Assembly: GCF_003347595.2 (NCBI RefSeq)
Contig: NZ_QCZK02000015.1
Span: 186,001 to 250,000 of the forward strand
Length of the DNA: 64,000 nucleotides
Direction: 5' to 3'
DNA from: Botryobacter ruber
GTDB taxonomy: Bacteria > Bacteroidota > Bacteroidia > Cytophagales > Hymenobacteraceae
Shown here: positions 26,210 to 33,991 of the stretch, in pieces
Layout: every line of letters starts with the position of its first letter
How positions within the stretch are numbered: the first letter of the stretch is position 1
Made by a program: the position numbers and the translations under genes
The notes under the pieces: model-generated
Seen by the model: only the letters and a program-made list of their open reading frames with translations
Database searches by the model: none
What the model was told of the DNA's origin: nothing

Positions 26210-26253
26210 CAAAGGAACACACTCACAGGCGGGTAAAACATGATGTTGATCAT
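26210..26253 (-). promoter_or_regulatory. FNR/CRP-type box and -7 box upstream of the OFA transporter
   Basis: ATGATGTTGATCAT (26240-26253) is a palindrome with the same half-sites and N4 spacing as at pta. TTCCTTTG on the minus strand (26210-26217) is a -7 box with one departure from TAnnTTTG. Exactly 23 bases separate it from the core of the palindrome, as at pta. Confidence 0.6.
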
Positions 26254-26525
26254 CACAAAAAATAAACTTTGTCACTTATTCCTGATATTTAAAGAACAAA
26301 AGGGTGCTTTTTTTAAGATAAAAACAGGAGGAATAGCGGATTTTTGCCAGTTTCACAAACAACTGTTAGTTATTACAGTTATGCGGTCTTCTCCCAATAT
26401 TTGTACTATTAACAGCATGTGGCATGATGGAGCAGCATGGTTGTCGGGTGATTGGCTGGCTCCGGCAATTTAGGATGAGTTGATTTTGAAATGTTCCCGA
26501 AGCGACAAACAAGGCTGAAAAAGTC

Positions 26526-26559
26526 TTCTGCAGCTGCCACCACTGGCGCTGCACCTGCT
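26526..26559 (-). repeat. Intergenic 32-bp repeat, copy 9
   Basis: Reverse copy CTGCAGCTGCCACCACTGGC, ending GCTGCACCTGCT. Inverted with respect to copy 10, 45 bases away. Confidence 0.75.
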
Positions 26560-26604
26560 TGGCCGGTGCCGTAACTGAGCAAGATCTGCTATGGCTGCTG
26601 TAGA

Positions 26605-26637
26605 GCAGCAGCAGCGGCTGTGGTGGCAGGTGCAGAG
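26605..26637 (+). repeat. Intergenic 32-bp repeat, copy 10
   Basis: Forward copy with the exact core GGCTGTGGTGGCAGGTGCAG and the left arm GCAGCAGCAGC; one of the copies closest to consensus. Confidence 0.85.
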
Positions 26638-26718
26638 AAGAAAAATGGCAGCAAAACATCCCCGTGAAAATCATTCTTGGCGCTATATCCCGTTTAAGGA
26701 AGTAAAGCCTGTACGGCA

Positions 26719-26862
26719 ATGCTGTTCGTGCAAAACTGCCAGCTCCCGACCAAGAAAACCAGCTCGTGGTACGCCAAAGGCCCGGGTATGGTAAAAACGG
26801 AAACCTACGATGCCAGGGGCAAGCTCAGCAGCTATACCTTGCTTACTGATTATTCGAAATAG
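26719..26862 (+). pseudogene. 3' remnant of a DUF3108-like gene
   Basis: A 47-codon frame that is not intergenic in character: its last 30 residues include SSWYAKGPGMVKTETYDARG and KLSSYTLLTDYSK. This resembles the C-terminal beta-strands of DUF3108-like envelope proteins (a W-Y-A-K-G-x-G-M-V motif followed by Y-D-x-x-G-K-L). No upstream part of the gene is present, and a stop lies in frame just before it at about 26691. It looks like the last piece of a deleted gene, ending 10 bases before the convergent membrane-protein gene. Assignment rests on memory of the motif. Confidence 0.5.
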
Positions 26863-26872
26863 CTGCTTTGTT

Positions 26873-27505
26873 TTAGCTGATGTGCCTTAATTCTTTTTTG
26901 AACATCAGGGCGAGCAGCAGCATTGCTAACGGCGCTGTAATGCCCCAGGGAAAACCCAGGAACAGTAACTTTTCTGAGAAATGTGGATAGAAATAAACAA
27001 CAGAAACTAAAGGGGTAACCAGTGCGTTTGCCAGAAAGGCTATCCTGACCCATTTCTGAAAACCCTGCTTTTCAAAAACGGGCAACGCTGCGAACATAGC
27101 GATACCCATACAAATGTAACCTATGGCATCGTAGTTCCAGAACATGGAATGGGGTGTTTGTTCGAGCACCTGCACTTCGGCTACTGCTCCTTTGAGTTTC
27201 AGGGGGATGACGGTCGCCAGTTGCACCACGTAATTGGCCGTAACAAATACGGCATAAATGATTGTAAAGATGAGCGCTGCATGGCTCCAGAACCTGTTCG
27301 CTTCCGGCGTTACATAGTGAAGCGCCAGCATTTCAAGCACAAACGGAATCACGATACAAAGGGAAGTCCCGTAAATCAGGATTTCATCCAGCGGGAAAGT
27401 CAGCACCTCCATTACCTGCAACACCTGCACGACCACATAAGCCAATGTCGCACCAAAGGCAAACAGTCCTGACCAAAAGCCGATTTTATATACCTGCTGA
27501 TTCAT
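26873..27505 (-). CDS. Six-helix integral membrane protein, unknown function
   Basis: The 210-residue protein has about six predicted transmembrane helices (for example KIGFWSGLFAFGATLAYVVV, SHAALIFTIIYAVFVTANYV and LLFLGFPWGITAPLAMLLLA) and short loops. A motif HSMFWNYDAIGYICMG sits between helices 3 and 4. No catalytic or transport motif is recognised. Proteins of this type are annotated only as hypothetical in Bacteroidota as far as I recall. It stands alone, with an inverted-repeat element upstream. Confidence 0.8.
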   Translation of the reverse strand: MNQQVYKIGFWSGLFAFGATLAYVVVQVLQVMEVLTFPLDEILIYGTSLCIVIPFVLEMLALHYVTPEANRFWSHAALIFTIIYAVFVTANYVVQLATVIPLKLKGAVAEVQVLEQTPHSMFWNYDAIGYICMGIAMFAALPVFEKQGFQKWVRIAFLANALVTPLVSVVYFYPHFSEKLLFLGFPWGITAPLAMLLLALMFKKELRHIS

Positions 27506-27804
27506 GGTGGCAAATGAAACTTGTGTGAGTGTTTGAGGAATTTTCAGTATTATTTGGTTGAAGTTAAGTAATGTTGGGGTGTAAGTTATTCGCAGTTAAC
27601 TTGTGGCGGTTTTCAAAGTGTCTTTACTTAGTGTAGTTTGTAACTACACCCAAATATTTTCAATGGCGACCAATGCTAATCTCCGGTGCTGGAGCTATCA
27701 CAAGGTTTCAACTCAAAATCAGGTTTAGCATGAACGAACCTCATCCTAACTGTGATATTTGGGTGTAGTTGCAAACTACACCCAGACAATGCTAAATTAT
27801 GCTG
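27506..27804. other. Intergenic stretch with a terminal inverted repeat
   Basis: It separates the membrane-protein gene from the Imm21-like gene and is mostly taken up by the 153-bp element at 27631-27783. Bases 27506-27630 are AT-rich with no clear box. Confidence 0.55.
27631..27783. mobile_element. MITE-like element with 28-30 bp inverted ends
   Basis: The left end reads GTGTAGTTTGTAACTACACC then CAAATATT (27631-27658). The right end 27754-27783 is its inverted copy with one mismatch. Each end is itself a palindrome around TAGTTTG-AACTA. About 95 bases lie between them, without coding capacity. Confidence 0.65.
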
Positions 27805-28287
27805 CTAAATTTTTTTAAATAAATGAATAACACCACTGTTTGTCAAGTGTTTGAAGTAATATGTGAGAATATTATAGCTTCCGGGTTGTAATATAACTTC
27901 TGCATAACGGTGAGACTTTGTCCCTTCTTCTATTGCATCAATAAGGCATTGAGCTGATTCTTTAATTGTTATGTTCAACAACTCTAAAGGCTCCTCCTTT
28001 TCTATTACCTTCTTACTTTCTTCTATCAAGTCATCTCCTTTTTCAGCATAATGCCAGCGAAGCAGATAAATCCCCGCTTTACTTTCAAGCCAAATCTGAG
28101 GATTAGTCTCGTCTGCAAAAACAATAATTTGATAGTTGTCTTTAAAGATTACTCCACAATAATCATCAATCTTGCAAACCTTTTCATAATCACTGCCAAC
28201 CAACCCATTCGCATCTCCAGCCCATTCGTTGACTTTTGAACAGGGTAATAATACAGTTTGACTAAAGGGATTAATCCATTGGTTCAT
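27805..28287 (-). CDS. Imm21-like immunity protein, orphan
   Basis: The 160-residue protein resembles the Imm21 family of polymorphic-toxin immunity proteins: VLLPCSKVNEWAGDANG at the N-terminus, then DYEKVCKIDDYCGVI, an IIVFADETNPQIWLESKAGI segment and LLRWHYAEKGDDL. These follow the family pattern of P..W.G, DY..AC.V.DY.G and a W..A turn. Such proteins neutralise secreted toxins of competing bacteria. No toxin gene lies next to it, and the gene is richer in A/T than its neighbours and sits beside an inverted-repeat element. This suggests an acquired orphan immunity gene. The assignment is by motif memory. Confidence 0.55.
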   Translation of the reverse strand: MNQWINPFSQTVLLPCSKVNEWAGDANGLVGSDYEKVCKIDDYCGVIFKDNYQIIVFADETNPQIWLESKAGIYLLRWHYAEKGDDLIEESKKVIEKEEPLELLNITIKESAQCLIDAIEEGTKSHRYAEVILQPGSYNILTYYFKHLTNSGVIHLFKKI

Positions 28288-28454
28288 CTATGCACTACTC
28301 TTTCAATTTTTTACAAATTTACCACAGCCCAACAAATCACCTACCTCAAATCCACCACTTCCCGCTGTCAGATAAATATAGCAAAATCCTAAGATAAAAA
28401 CCGACAATCAGGATATTTCACCCCAGGTTGCAACACCCCTGTTAAAAAGAGTTT

Positions 28455-28483
28455 ACAGCTGCTGCCACCATTGCCTTTGCTCC
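28455..28483 (-). repeat. Intergenic 32-bp repeat, copy 11
   Basis: Reverse copy CAGCTGCTGCCACCATTGCC in the gap between two divergent genes, so it is not tied to gene ends. Confidence 0.65.
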
Positions 28484-28556
28484 TTACCTAGCTTGCCGCC
28501 AACCTCACCTGCCCCAGCCCGTATTTAGTAGTTCATCATTCGACTAAGAAAAAACT

Positions 28557-28886
28557 ATGAAATCAGAAAGAACGAACAACCTGGAACATGTCCTGGTAAA
28601 ATGTATCACCGCCTGCGAAACCTGCACTACCATGTGCCTGCAGGAAGACGATGTGAAAATGCTGGCCGAGTGCATCCGGATTAACCGCGACTGCGCCGAC
28701 ATCTGCGCCCTGACCTCGCGGTTTGTAGCCCGTAATTCGGCCCATGCGCGGCACGTGATGCGGGAGTGCATCGAGATTTGCAGGCTCTGCGCTGAAGAGT
28801 GCGGCAAGCATGAACATGACCACTGCCAGCACTGCGCCGCTATCTGCAAAGAGTGCGCCGATGCCTGCCAGGAATGGATGGGTTAA
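28557..28886 (+). CDS. Four-helix bundle copper-binding protein (DUF326 / Csp-like)
   Basis: The 109-residue protein has 16 cysteines in helical spacing, such as CITACETCTTMC, DCADIC, CIEICRLCAEEC and HCQHCAAICKECADAC, and two H-x-H pairs near EHDHCQH. This is the pattern of DUF326 and the copper storage proteins (Csp), in which cysteines pointing into a four-helix bundle bind many Cu(I) ions. There is no signal peptide, so a cytoplasmic copper store is likely (Csp3-like). It is a single gene followed by a strong terminator. Confidence 0.85.
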   Translation: MKSERTNNLEHVLVKCITACETCTTMCLQEDDVKMLAECIRINRDCADICALTSRFVARNSAHARHVMRECIEICRLCAEECGKHEHDHCQHCAAICKECADACQEWMG

Positions 28887-28900
28887 CCTAACCCTTACCA

Positions 28901-28946
28901 AAAACAAGTCGGGGCCGGATGCGAACATCCGGCCCCGACTTGTTTT
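28901..28946. terminator. Bidirectional terminator, 21-bp perfect stem
   Basis: Left arm AAAACAAGTCGGGGCCGGAT plus G, loop CGAA, and a perfectly matching right arm ending GACTTGTTTT. It is shared by the converging copper-binding gene and the small membrane-protein gene. Confidence 0.9.
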
Positions 28947-28962
28947 TACCACCTGACAGGCC

Positions 28963-29295
28963 TCAGAAAATGGCATCCAGAATAGCTGACACAATTGCGA
29001 GCACAATACTGAAGATCAAGGCCCACAAAAAGCCATCGACGTTGAAGCCACTTATCAAGGCGTCTGCCAGCAGAATGATAACCGCGTTAATCACCAGCAG
29101 GAACAGCCCCAGCGTCAGGATCGTAACCGGTATGGTCAGAAACACCAGGATAGGCCGGACAATAGCATTTAACACCGCCAGCACAATGGCCACTATCAGG
29201 GCGCTTCCAAAGCCGCTAACATCCACGCCCGGCAACAAATAGGCGGCCAGCATCACGGCAACGCCCGACAATAAAATTTTGATGATGAATCCCAT
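28963..29295 (-). CDS. Small four-helix membrane protein (PF04020 phage-holin-family type)
   Basis: The 110-residue protein is almost wholly hydrophobic, with four helices. GFGSALIVAIVLAVLNAIVR, the PILVFLTIPVTILTLGLFLL helix and NAVIILLADALISGF are the features of the family usually annotated phage holin family protein (PF04020). Despite the name, these are chromosomal proteins of unknown role and not lysis genes; no phage genes are nearby. It stands alone and faces the copper-binding gene across a shared terminator. Confidence 0.85.
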   Translation of the reverse strand: MGFIIKILLSGVAVMLAAYLLPGVDVSGFGSALIVAIVLAVLNAIVRPILVFLTIPVTILTLGLFLLVINAVIILLADALISGFNVDGFLWALIFSIVLAIVSAILDAIF

Positions 29296-29373
29296 AGCTA
29301 TTCCTGTTATATAGTCAGATGTATTTATTTTGATACGTTGCTATACGCAGGCAGCACTATAAGGATAAGATTG

Positions 29374-30471
29374 TTACACTTCGAGCCGCTGCTGCGACAC
29401 GGCCATCCAGTTGCAAAGCTTGTAGAGCAGGCGCGCGCCTACGTTCCCGTTCCACTCGCTGTCGCCGGGCGCCACCTCGCACAAATCGAATCCGATGATT
29501 TCGTGACCGGCTTTTACCAGCGCCTTCAGCAGGTACACGGCCTGCTCGAACTCCAGTCCGCCCGGAACCGGTGTACCGGTGGCCGGACAAAGTTTAGGGT
29601 CCAGCCCGTCGATGTCGAAGCTGATGTACACTTTCTGCGGCAGTTGCGCGATTATCTTTTTGCACTGCTTTTTCCAGCTGTCGCCTTCGTACATTTTTTC
29701 TTTCAGGGCAGCATCGTAGAAGATCGTGATGCGGCCATTGGACTGCTCTGCCAGCTCCGCCTCCGCCTCGCAAATGTCGCGGATACCAACCTGCACCAGT
29801 TTCTTTACCTGCGGCAGCTTGAGGGCATTGAACATGATGGAAGCATGCGAGTAGGTAAAGCCTTCGTAGGCATCGCGGAGGTCGGCGTGGGCGTCGATCT
29901 GCAGAATGCCATACTCCTCGTGCTTTTCGGCCAGCGCGTGCATCAGGCCCAGCGGTGTGCTGTGGTCGCCGCCGAGCACGCCAACAGCTTTGCCTTGGTC
30001 GAGGTAACTTAGGGCTTTGGTTTTAAGCCACTGCAGCAGCTCCTCCCCTTTGGCGGTTACTTCGGACGGCAATTTTTCAAAAGCTTCTTTCTCTGATTCA
30101 GGACTTCCTTCTTCGAGCCAGTTGATGTAGGATTCGGCTTTGTTGCGCAGGTCCTCGCTGGTAGCCTCCCAGTCGGCTGGAATGTCCTCCATGGCAATGC
30201 CCAGTTTCCAGGCATCTTTGATGGCAGGTTCAAATAAATCGAGCTGCGGCGAGGCATCCATTACAGCCTTTGGTCCCTGTGCCGTACCGGCACTGTACGA
30301 TACGGTTACTTCCCAGGGAACAGGAATGATCACGACTTCCGCCTCGTCAACGGTAAAAGGCAGCCCGAAAAGGCCTCCGTTCACATCGCCTACACCATTC
30401 GGGTCGAAACTGGCAATTTTTTCTGCTTTGCTGGCAGCACTGTTGGTCGGTTTATTCAGCGGAGTGCTCAT
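29374..30471 (-). CDS. speB: Agmatinase/arginase-family ureohydrolase
   Basis: Ureohydrolases use two manganese ions to split urea off a guanidino compound; agmatinase makes putrescine from agmatine. The metal motifs are present: [28 protein letters not shown] with FTYSHAS following, and [19 protein letters not shown]. The protein is 365 residues, longer than the usual 300, because of an extra helical acidic stretch (about residues 100-150, containing [15 protein letters not shown]) before the GGDH motif. The gene overlaps the upstream SpeD-SpeE fusion by 20 bases, so a polyamine role is very likely. Agmatinase is the best guess, but arginase or another guanidine substrate is not excluded. 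Confidence 0.85.
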   Translation of the reverse strand: MSTPLNKPTNSAASKAEKIASFDPNGVGDVNGGLFGLPFTVDEAEVVIIPVPWEVTVSYSAGTAQGPKAVMDASPQLDLFEPAIKDAWKLGIAMEDIPADWEATSEDLRNKAESYINWLEEGSPESEKEAFEKLPSEVTAKGEELLQWLKTKALSYLDQGKAVGVLGGDHSTPLGLMHALAEKHEEYGILQIDAHADLRDAYEGFTYSHASIMFNALKLPQVKKLVQVGIRDICEAEAELAEQSNGRITIFYDAALKEKMYEGDSWKKQCKKIIAQLPQKVYISFDIDGLDPKLCPATGTPVPGGLEFEQAVYLLKALVKAGHEIIGFDLCEVAPGDSEWNGNVGARLLYKLCNWMAVSQQRLEV

Positions 30472-31774
30472 CGGTCACGTTAGTTGGATTGATACTTAAA
30501 AGCTCCTTCACAAAATTAGGAAGTGCAAAGGCAGCCATATGAATGTCTTCGTTATAATACTTCAGGCTCTGGCTGCGGGAGAAAGCTGCAGCCGCCTCCA
30601 CGTTAAAGCGCAGCGGGTGCGAATCGCCCTTCGAGGAATACGAAAAACTCCAGGTTCCGGTCGGATATGTCGGGATAGCTGCCAGATAGCAATGCACTTT
30701 ATCGGTGCCGAAAATCTGCCGGTACGTTTCATAAATCTTTACGAACACGCTGCTGTTAAAGCGGGGCGACTCGCTTTGCGTAATCATTACCCCGTCCGGC
30801 GTCAGGCAGCGGTGTACTTCTTTGTAAAAGTCAGCCGAAAACAGCCCTTCGCCCGGACCAACCGGGTCGGCAGAATCTACAATGATCAGGTCGTATTGGC
30901 CATCGGCGCATTTTTTTATGTAGTCGATGCCGTCTGCCACGAGCAGGTTCAGGCGCGGGTTATCAAAGGCAACAGCTGTCTCGGGCAGGTACAGCTTGCA
31001 GGCTTCTATAACCAGTTCGTCAATCTCCACCAGCGTTACCTCTTCCAGTTGCTCATGGCGCAGCAGTTCGCGCACCGTTCCGCCGTCGCCGCCGCCAATT
31101 ACCAACGCACGCTTTGCCTGTGGGTGGCTGAACATGGGCACATGCGTGATCATTTCGTGGTACACATACTCGTCTTTCTGGGTGCACATCACCATGCCGT
31201 CCAGCGTGAGCATGTTGCCGTAGGCCAGTGTTTCGTACACTTCCACGCGCTGGTACGGCGAGTCTTTTTTGTAGAGCTGGTTTCCGCTGTGCTTAAGCGA
31301 CAGCGCAATGTTCTCGTCACGCTCCGTAAACCACACATCGCGGGTAATTACGCCCAGCTTTTCGGCTGGCTTTGGCGACACATCGCGCAGCGCCTCCAGG
31401 TCAAAATCTTTCCGCTTGAGCAAGTCCAGCTGCCCGCGGCGGCATTCCATGGAGGAACCGTGTCCGGCTTCGAACGCATCTTTCAGGAAGTTGTACGACA
31501 CCCAGGGATCTACGGAATCGCCGCAGGTGAAAAGGTCTACCGCCGCGTAGCCATATTCCGGCCAGGTATGGATAGCCAGGTGGCTTTCCTGTATCACCAC
31601 CACGCCCGACACACCGTATGGCGAGAAATGATGGAAGGTACTGTTGATAACAGTTGCGCCTGCTGTTTCGGCAGCAGCCACCATGCTATTCTCGATATGA
31701 ACCACATCGTTCATAAGCTCAGGAGAGCAATCGTAAAATTCAACTAAAATGTGTCTTCCTAAAGCGTTCATCAA
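30452..31774 (-). CDS. Fused S-adenosylmethionine decarboxylase / spermidine synthase
   Basis: Residues 1-115 are a prokaryotic SpeD domain: the chain self-cleaves within [17 protein letters not shown] at E63-S64, and the serine becomes the pyruvoyl cofactor. Residues 140-440 are a SpeE aminopropyltransferase with [12 protein letters not shown], the SAM-site motif [12 protein letters not shown] and the catalytic [11 protein letters not shown]. The first domain makes decarboxylated SAM and the second uses it to turn putrescine into spermidine, so two steps are joined in one chain of 440 residues. The start could be either of two adjacent ATG codons. It overlaps the downstream agmatinase-family gene, which would supply putrescine. 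Confidence 0.92.
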   Translation of the reverse strand: MMNALGRHILVEFYDCSPELMNDVVHIENSMVAAAETAGATVINSTFHHFSPYGVSGVVVIQESHLAIHTWPEYGYAAVDLFTCGDSVDPWVSYNFLKDAFEAGHGSSMECRRGQLDLLKRKDFDLEALRDVSPKPAEKLGVITRDVWFTERDENIALSLKHSGNQLYKKDSPYQRVEVYETLAYGNMLTLDGMVMCTQKDEYVYHEMITHVPMFSHPQAKRALVIGGGDGGTVRELLRHEQLEEVTLVEIDELVIEACKLYLPETAVAFDNPRLNLLVADGIDYIKKCADGQYDLIIVDSADPVGPGEGLFSADFYKEVHRCLTPDGVMITQSESPRFNSSVFVKIYETYRQIFGTDKVHCYLAAIPTYPTGTWSFSYSSKGDSHPLRFNVEAAAAFSRSQSLKYYNEDIHMAAFALPNFVKELLSINPTNVTDEHSAE

Positions 31775-31880
31775 AAGGGTATAAAAAGTTTAATGTAAGA
31801 TAAAGAACAAAAAAACGAAAACTAACCCGATTATCAAATATTAAAGAACGCGGAACAAATGTATCTAGTTGTAAAACAGA

Positions 31881-32021
31881 CCGTTGATGATAGTGATAAA
31901 ATGATGGGTGTGATGATAAGTTAGCATTAAACAAAAAAGAGGAGGTTTAACAAGTTACAACAACTACAAAAGCAGTACAAACTATAAATCATAAATATCA
32001 TTTCATCACTACCATCAACGG
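31881..32021. repeat. Inverted repeat, 25-bp arms
   Basis: CCGTTGATGATAGTGAT and following bases (31881-31905) are repeated inverted at 31997-32021 with two mismatches. About 90 bases lie between. The right arm ends three bases before repeat copy 12. Confidence 0.6.
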
Positions 32022-32023
32022 TT

Positions 32024-32052
32024 CAGAGGCTGTGGTGGCTGGAGCAGCAGAA
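32024..32052 (+). repeat. Intergenic 32-bp repeat, copy 12
   Basis: Forward copy of the CTGG sub-type: GGCTGTGGTGGCTGGAGCAG, then CAGA. It sits in the divergent gap before pepD. Confidence 0.75.
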
Positions 32053-32137
32053 TGTTTGCATCAGAATTTGCAGGATTTTAGAATTTTCTTCTTACCTTTT
32101 CCTGATGTCCCCTTAACCAGGAAAGAAAAATAAAACG

Positions 32138-33601
32138 ATGAACAACGATATCCGAAACCTGGAGCCACACGCGCTCTGGAATTATTTTGCAGACCTGAAC
32201 GCCGTACCGCGACCCTCTAAAAAAGAAGAACGTGTTATTCAATTTATCAAGGACTTTGGCCAGCGCCTGGGCCTCGACACCACCGAAGACGAGACCGGGA
32301 ATGTGCTGATCCGGAAACCTGCCAGTGCGGGCATGGACGACAGGCAAACCATCCTGCTGCAGAGCCACCTCGACATGGTACACCAGAAGAATGCCGGTAC
32401 TACTTTCGATTTCGATACACAGGGAATCGAGATGTATGTGGACGGCGACTGGGTGAGAGCCAACGGAACCACCCTTGGTGCAGACAACGGCATAGGGGTG
32501 GCAGCCATCATGGCGCTGCTGGCTTCTACCGACATAGCCCATCCCCCTGTCGAGGCGCTGTTTACCATAGACGAAGAAACCGGTATGACAGGCGCTTTAG
32601 GGTTGAAAGGCGGCGTGCTAAAGGCAACCATCATGCTCAACCTCGACACCGAAGACGACCGCGAACTCACCATCGGCTGCGCAGGCGGCGTGAACGTAAC
32701 AGCCACCGGAACCTACGAGCAGGAAAGCCCGGCACCTGGCATGAACGGCTACCGCATCAGCATCAAAGGCTTAACAGGCGGGCATTCGGGCATGGACATT
32801 CACCTGGGGCGCGGCAATGCCAATAAACTTATGAACCGCCTGCTGCACGAAGCTTCCAGCCGGTGTGGCCTGCGCATAGGCTCCATCGACGGGGGCAGTC
32901 TCCGCAATGCCATTCCGCGCGAATCGTTTGCCGACGTTGCCCTGCCTGCAGCAAAACAAGCGGAGTTCGAAAAGCTGATAACGTCGCTTACGGCCACACT
33001 TAAAGCCGAATATGCCACCACCGATCCGCAGCTGGAGGTAAGTATAGCCCCTGCAGCACTACCCACTACAGTTTCAGCACCTGCCTTTCAGGCAAATCTG
33101 CTGCGGGCTGTGTACGCCTGCCCCAACGGCGTGTACCGCCTGAGTCCGGACATCGAAAACCTGGTGCAAACCTCCAGCAATATGGCCCGCATTATCCTGA
33201 AAGAGGGCAGCTACAGCGTCCAGAACCTTACCCGCAGTTCCGTTGACAGCGAAAAAGATGATATGGCCACCGCCATTAAGTGTGCGTTTGAGCTCGCAGG
33301 CGCCCGTGTAGAATTTTCCGGCTCCTACCCCGGCTGGACACCGAAGCCAGGTGCAGGCATTGTTAAGATGATGAGCGACCTCTACCGGGAGCTGTTCCAG
33401 GAAGAAGCAAATGTAAATGCCTGCCATGCCGGACTGGAATGCGGCATCATCGGTGCCAATTACCCGGGCATGGAAATGATTTCTTTCGGCCCCAACATCC
33501 GCGGCGCCCACTCCCCCGACGAGCGGGTGCAGATCAGTTCGGTGCAGAAATTCTGGCATTATTTTACAGAAACTTTAAAACAGATTCCGGTTAACCCTTA
33601 A
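32138..33601 (+). CDS. pepD: Aminoacyl-histidine dipeptidase (M20 family, PepD)
   Basis: This cytosolic zinc dipeptidase splits Xaa-His and other dipeptides. The 487-residue protein has the M20 motifs in order: QSHLDMVHQ (first zinc histidine), GADNGIGVA (bridging Asp), IDEETGMTGA (catalytic Glu), NLDTEDDRE, GGHSGMDIHLGRGN in the dimerisation domain and a C-terminal CHAGLECG histidine. Length and order match PepD. It stands alone, downstream of a divergent promoter region. Confidence 0.93.
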   Translation: MNNDIRNLEPHALWNYFADLNAVPRPSKKEERVIQFIKDFGQRLGLDTTEDETGNVLIRKPASAGMDDRQTILLQSHLDMVHQKNAGTTFDFDTQGIEMYVDGDWVRANGTTLGADNGIGVAAIMALLASTDIAHPPVEALFTIDEETGMTGALGLKGGVLKATIMLNLDTEDDRELTIGCAGGVNVTATGTYEQESPAPGMNGYRISIKGLTGGHSGMDIHLGRGNANKLMNRLLHEASSRCGLRIGSIDGGSLRNAIPRESFADVALPAAKQAEFEKLITSLTATLKAEYATTDPQLEVSIAPAALPTTVSAPAFQANLLRAVYACPNGVYRLSPDIENLVQTSSNMARIILKEGSYSVQNLTRSSVDSEKDDMATAIKCAFELAGARVEFSGSYPGWTPKPGAGIVKMMSDLYRELFQEEANVNACHAGLECGIIGANYPGMEMISFGPNIRGAHSPDERVQISSVQKFWHYFTETLKQIPVNP

Positions 33602-33991
33602 CCACATTTCCGGTTTCTGCAAAACCCTTTTACCTGCATAAGACTTTACCTGGCAAGGAGTTACCGGGTACAGCAACACGTACCCGGCCTTACCTCCGCC
33701 TGTTCAGAAGAAGGTAAACAGCAGCGGTAAACTAATAACCATTCTCCTGCTATTGGGATCAGAAACTAAAATTGAGTATCTTTAAAATTTAACGCTCCTT
33801 ATCTTTCTGAACACGCTGTTGAATCGGGTGCTTTCAGCGCCCGTGTTACGACAAGCTTAACCCCGGAGGAAGGAGCTACTTAGACCCCGCTGCATTTACC
33901 CTGATTTGAATTGTTGTTGCGATGCTGATGAAGATAATGCTTTGGAAAAATAAAATACTGCATGGCAGTCATCATCAATTGATAAACACCT
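33602..33991. other. Intergenic region between pepD and the desaturase
   Basis: About 390 bases. A hairpin CCGGGTAC/GTACCCGG (33664-33687), without a T-run, may end pepD. The following 300 bases are AT-rich and should contain the desaturase promoter, but no convincing pair of boxes is seen. Confidence 0.5.

Larger units (their letters stand above)
26048..26718. other. Leader and gap upstream of the OFA transporter
   Basis: Bases 26048-26206 would be a 5' leader of about 160 bases if transcription starts as predicted. The rest holds the anaerobic promoter, an inverted pair of 32-bp repeats and a few hundred AT-rich bases with no visible gene. Confidence 0.55.
31775..32137. other. Divergent promoter region between the polyamine operon and pepD
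   Basis: It holds an imperfect inverted repeat (31881-32021) and a 32-bp repeat copy. TACATTTG on the minus strand (31856-31863) fits the -7 consensus and could serve the polyamine operon, but no -33 partner is evident. Confidence 0.5.

Noticed and set aside
28963..29295. Prophage, suggested by the phage-holin family name
   Set aside because: The family is chromosomal and no phage structural, integrase or lysis gene is near.
30539..31747. 402-codon plus-strand open frame
   Set aside because: Antisense to the SpeD-SpeE fusion, which carries all catalytic motifs.
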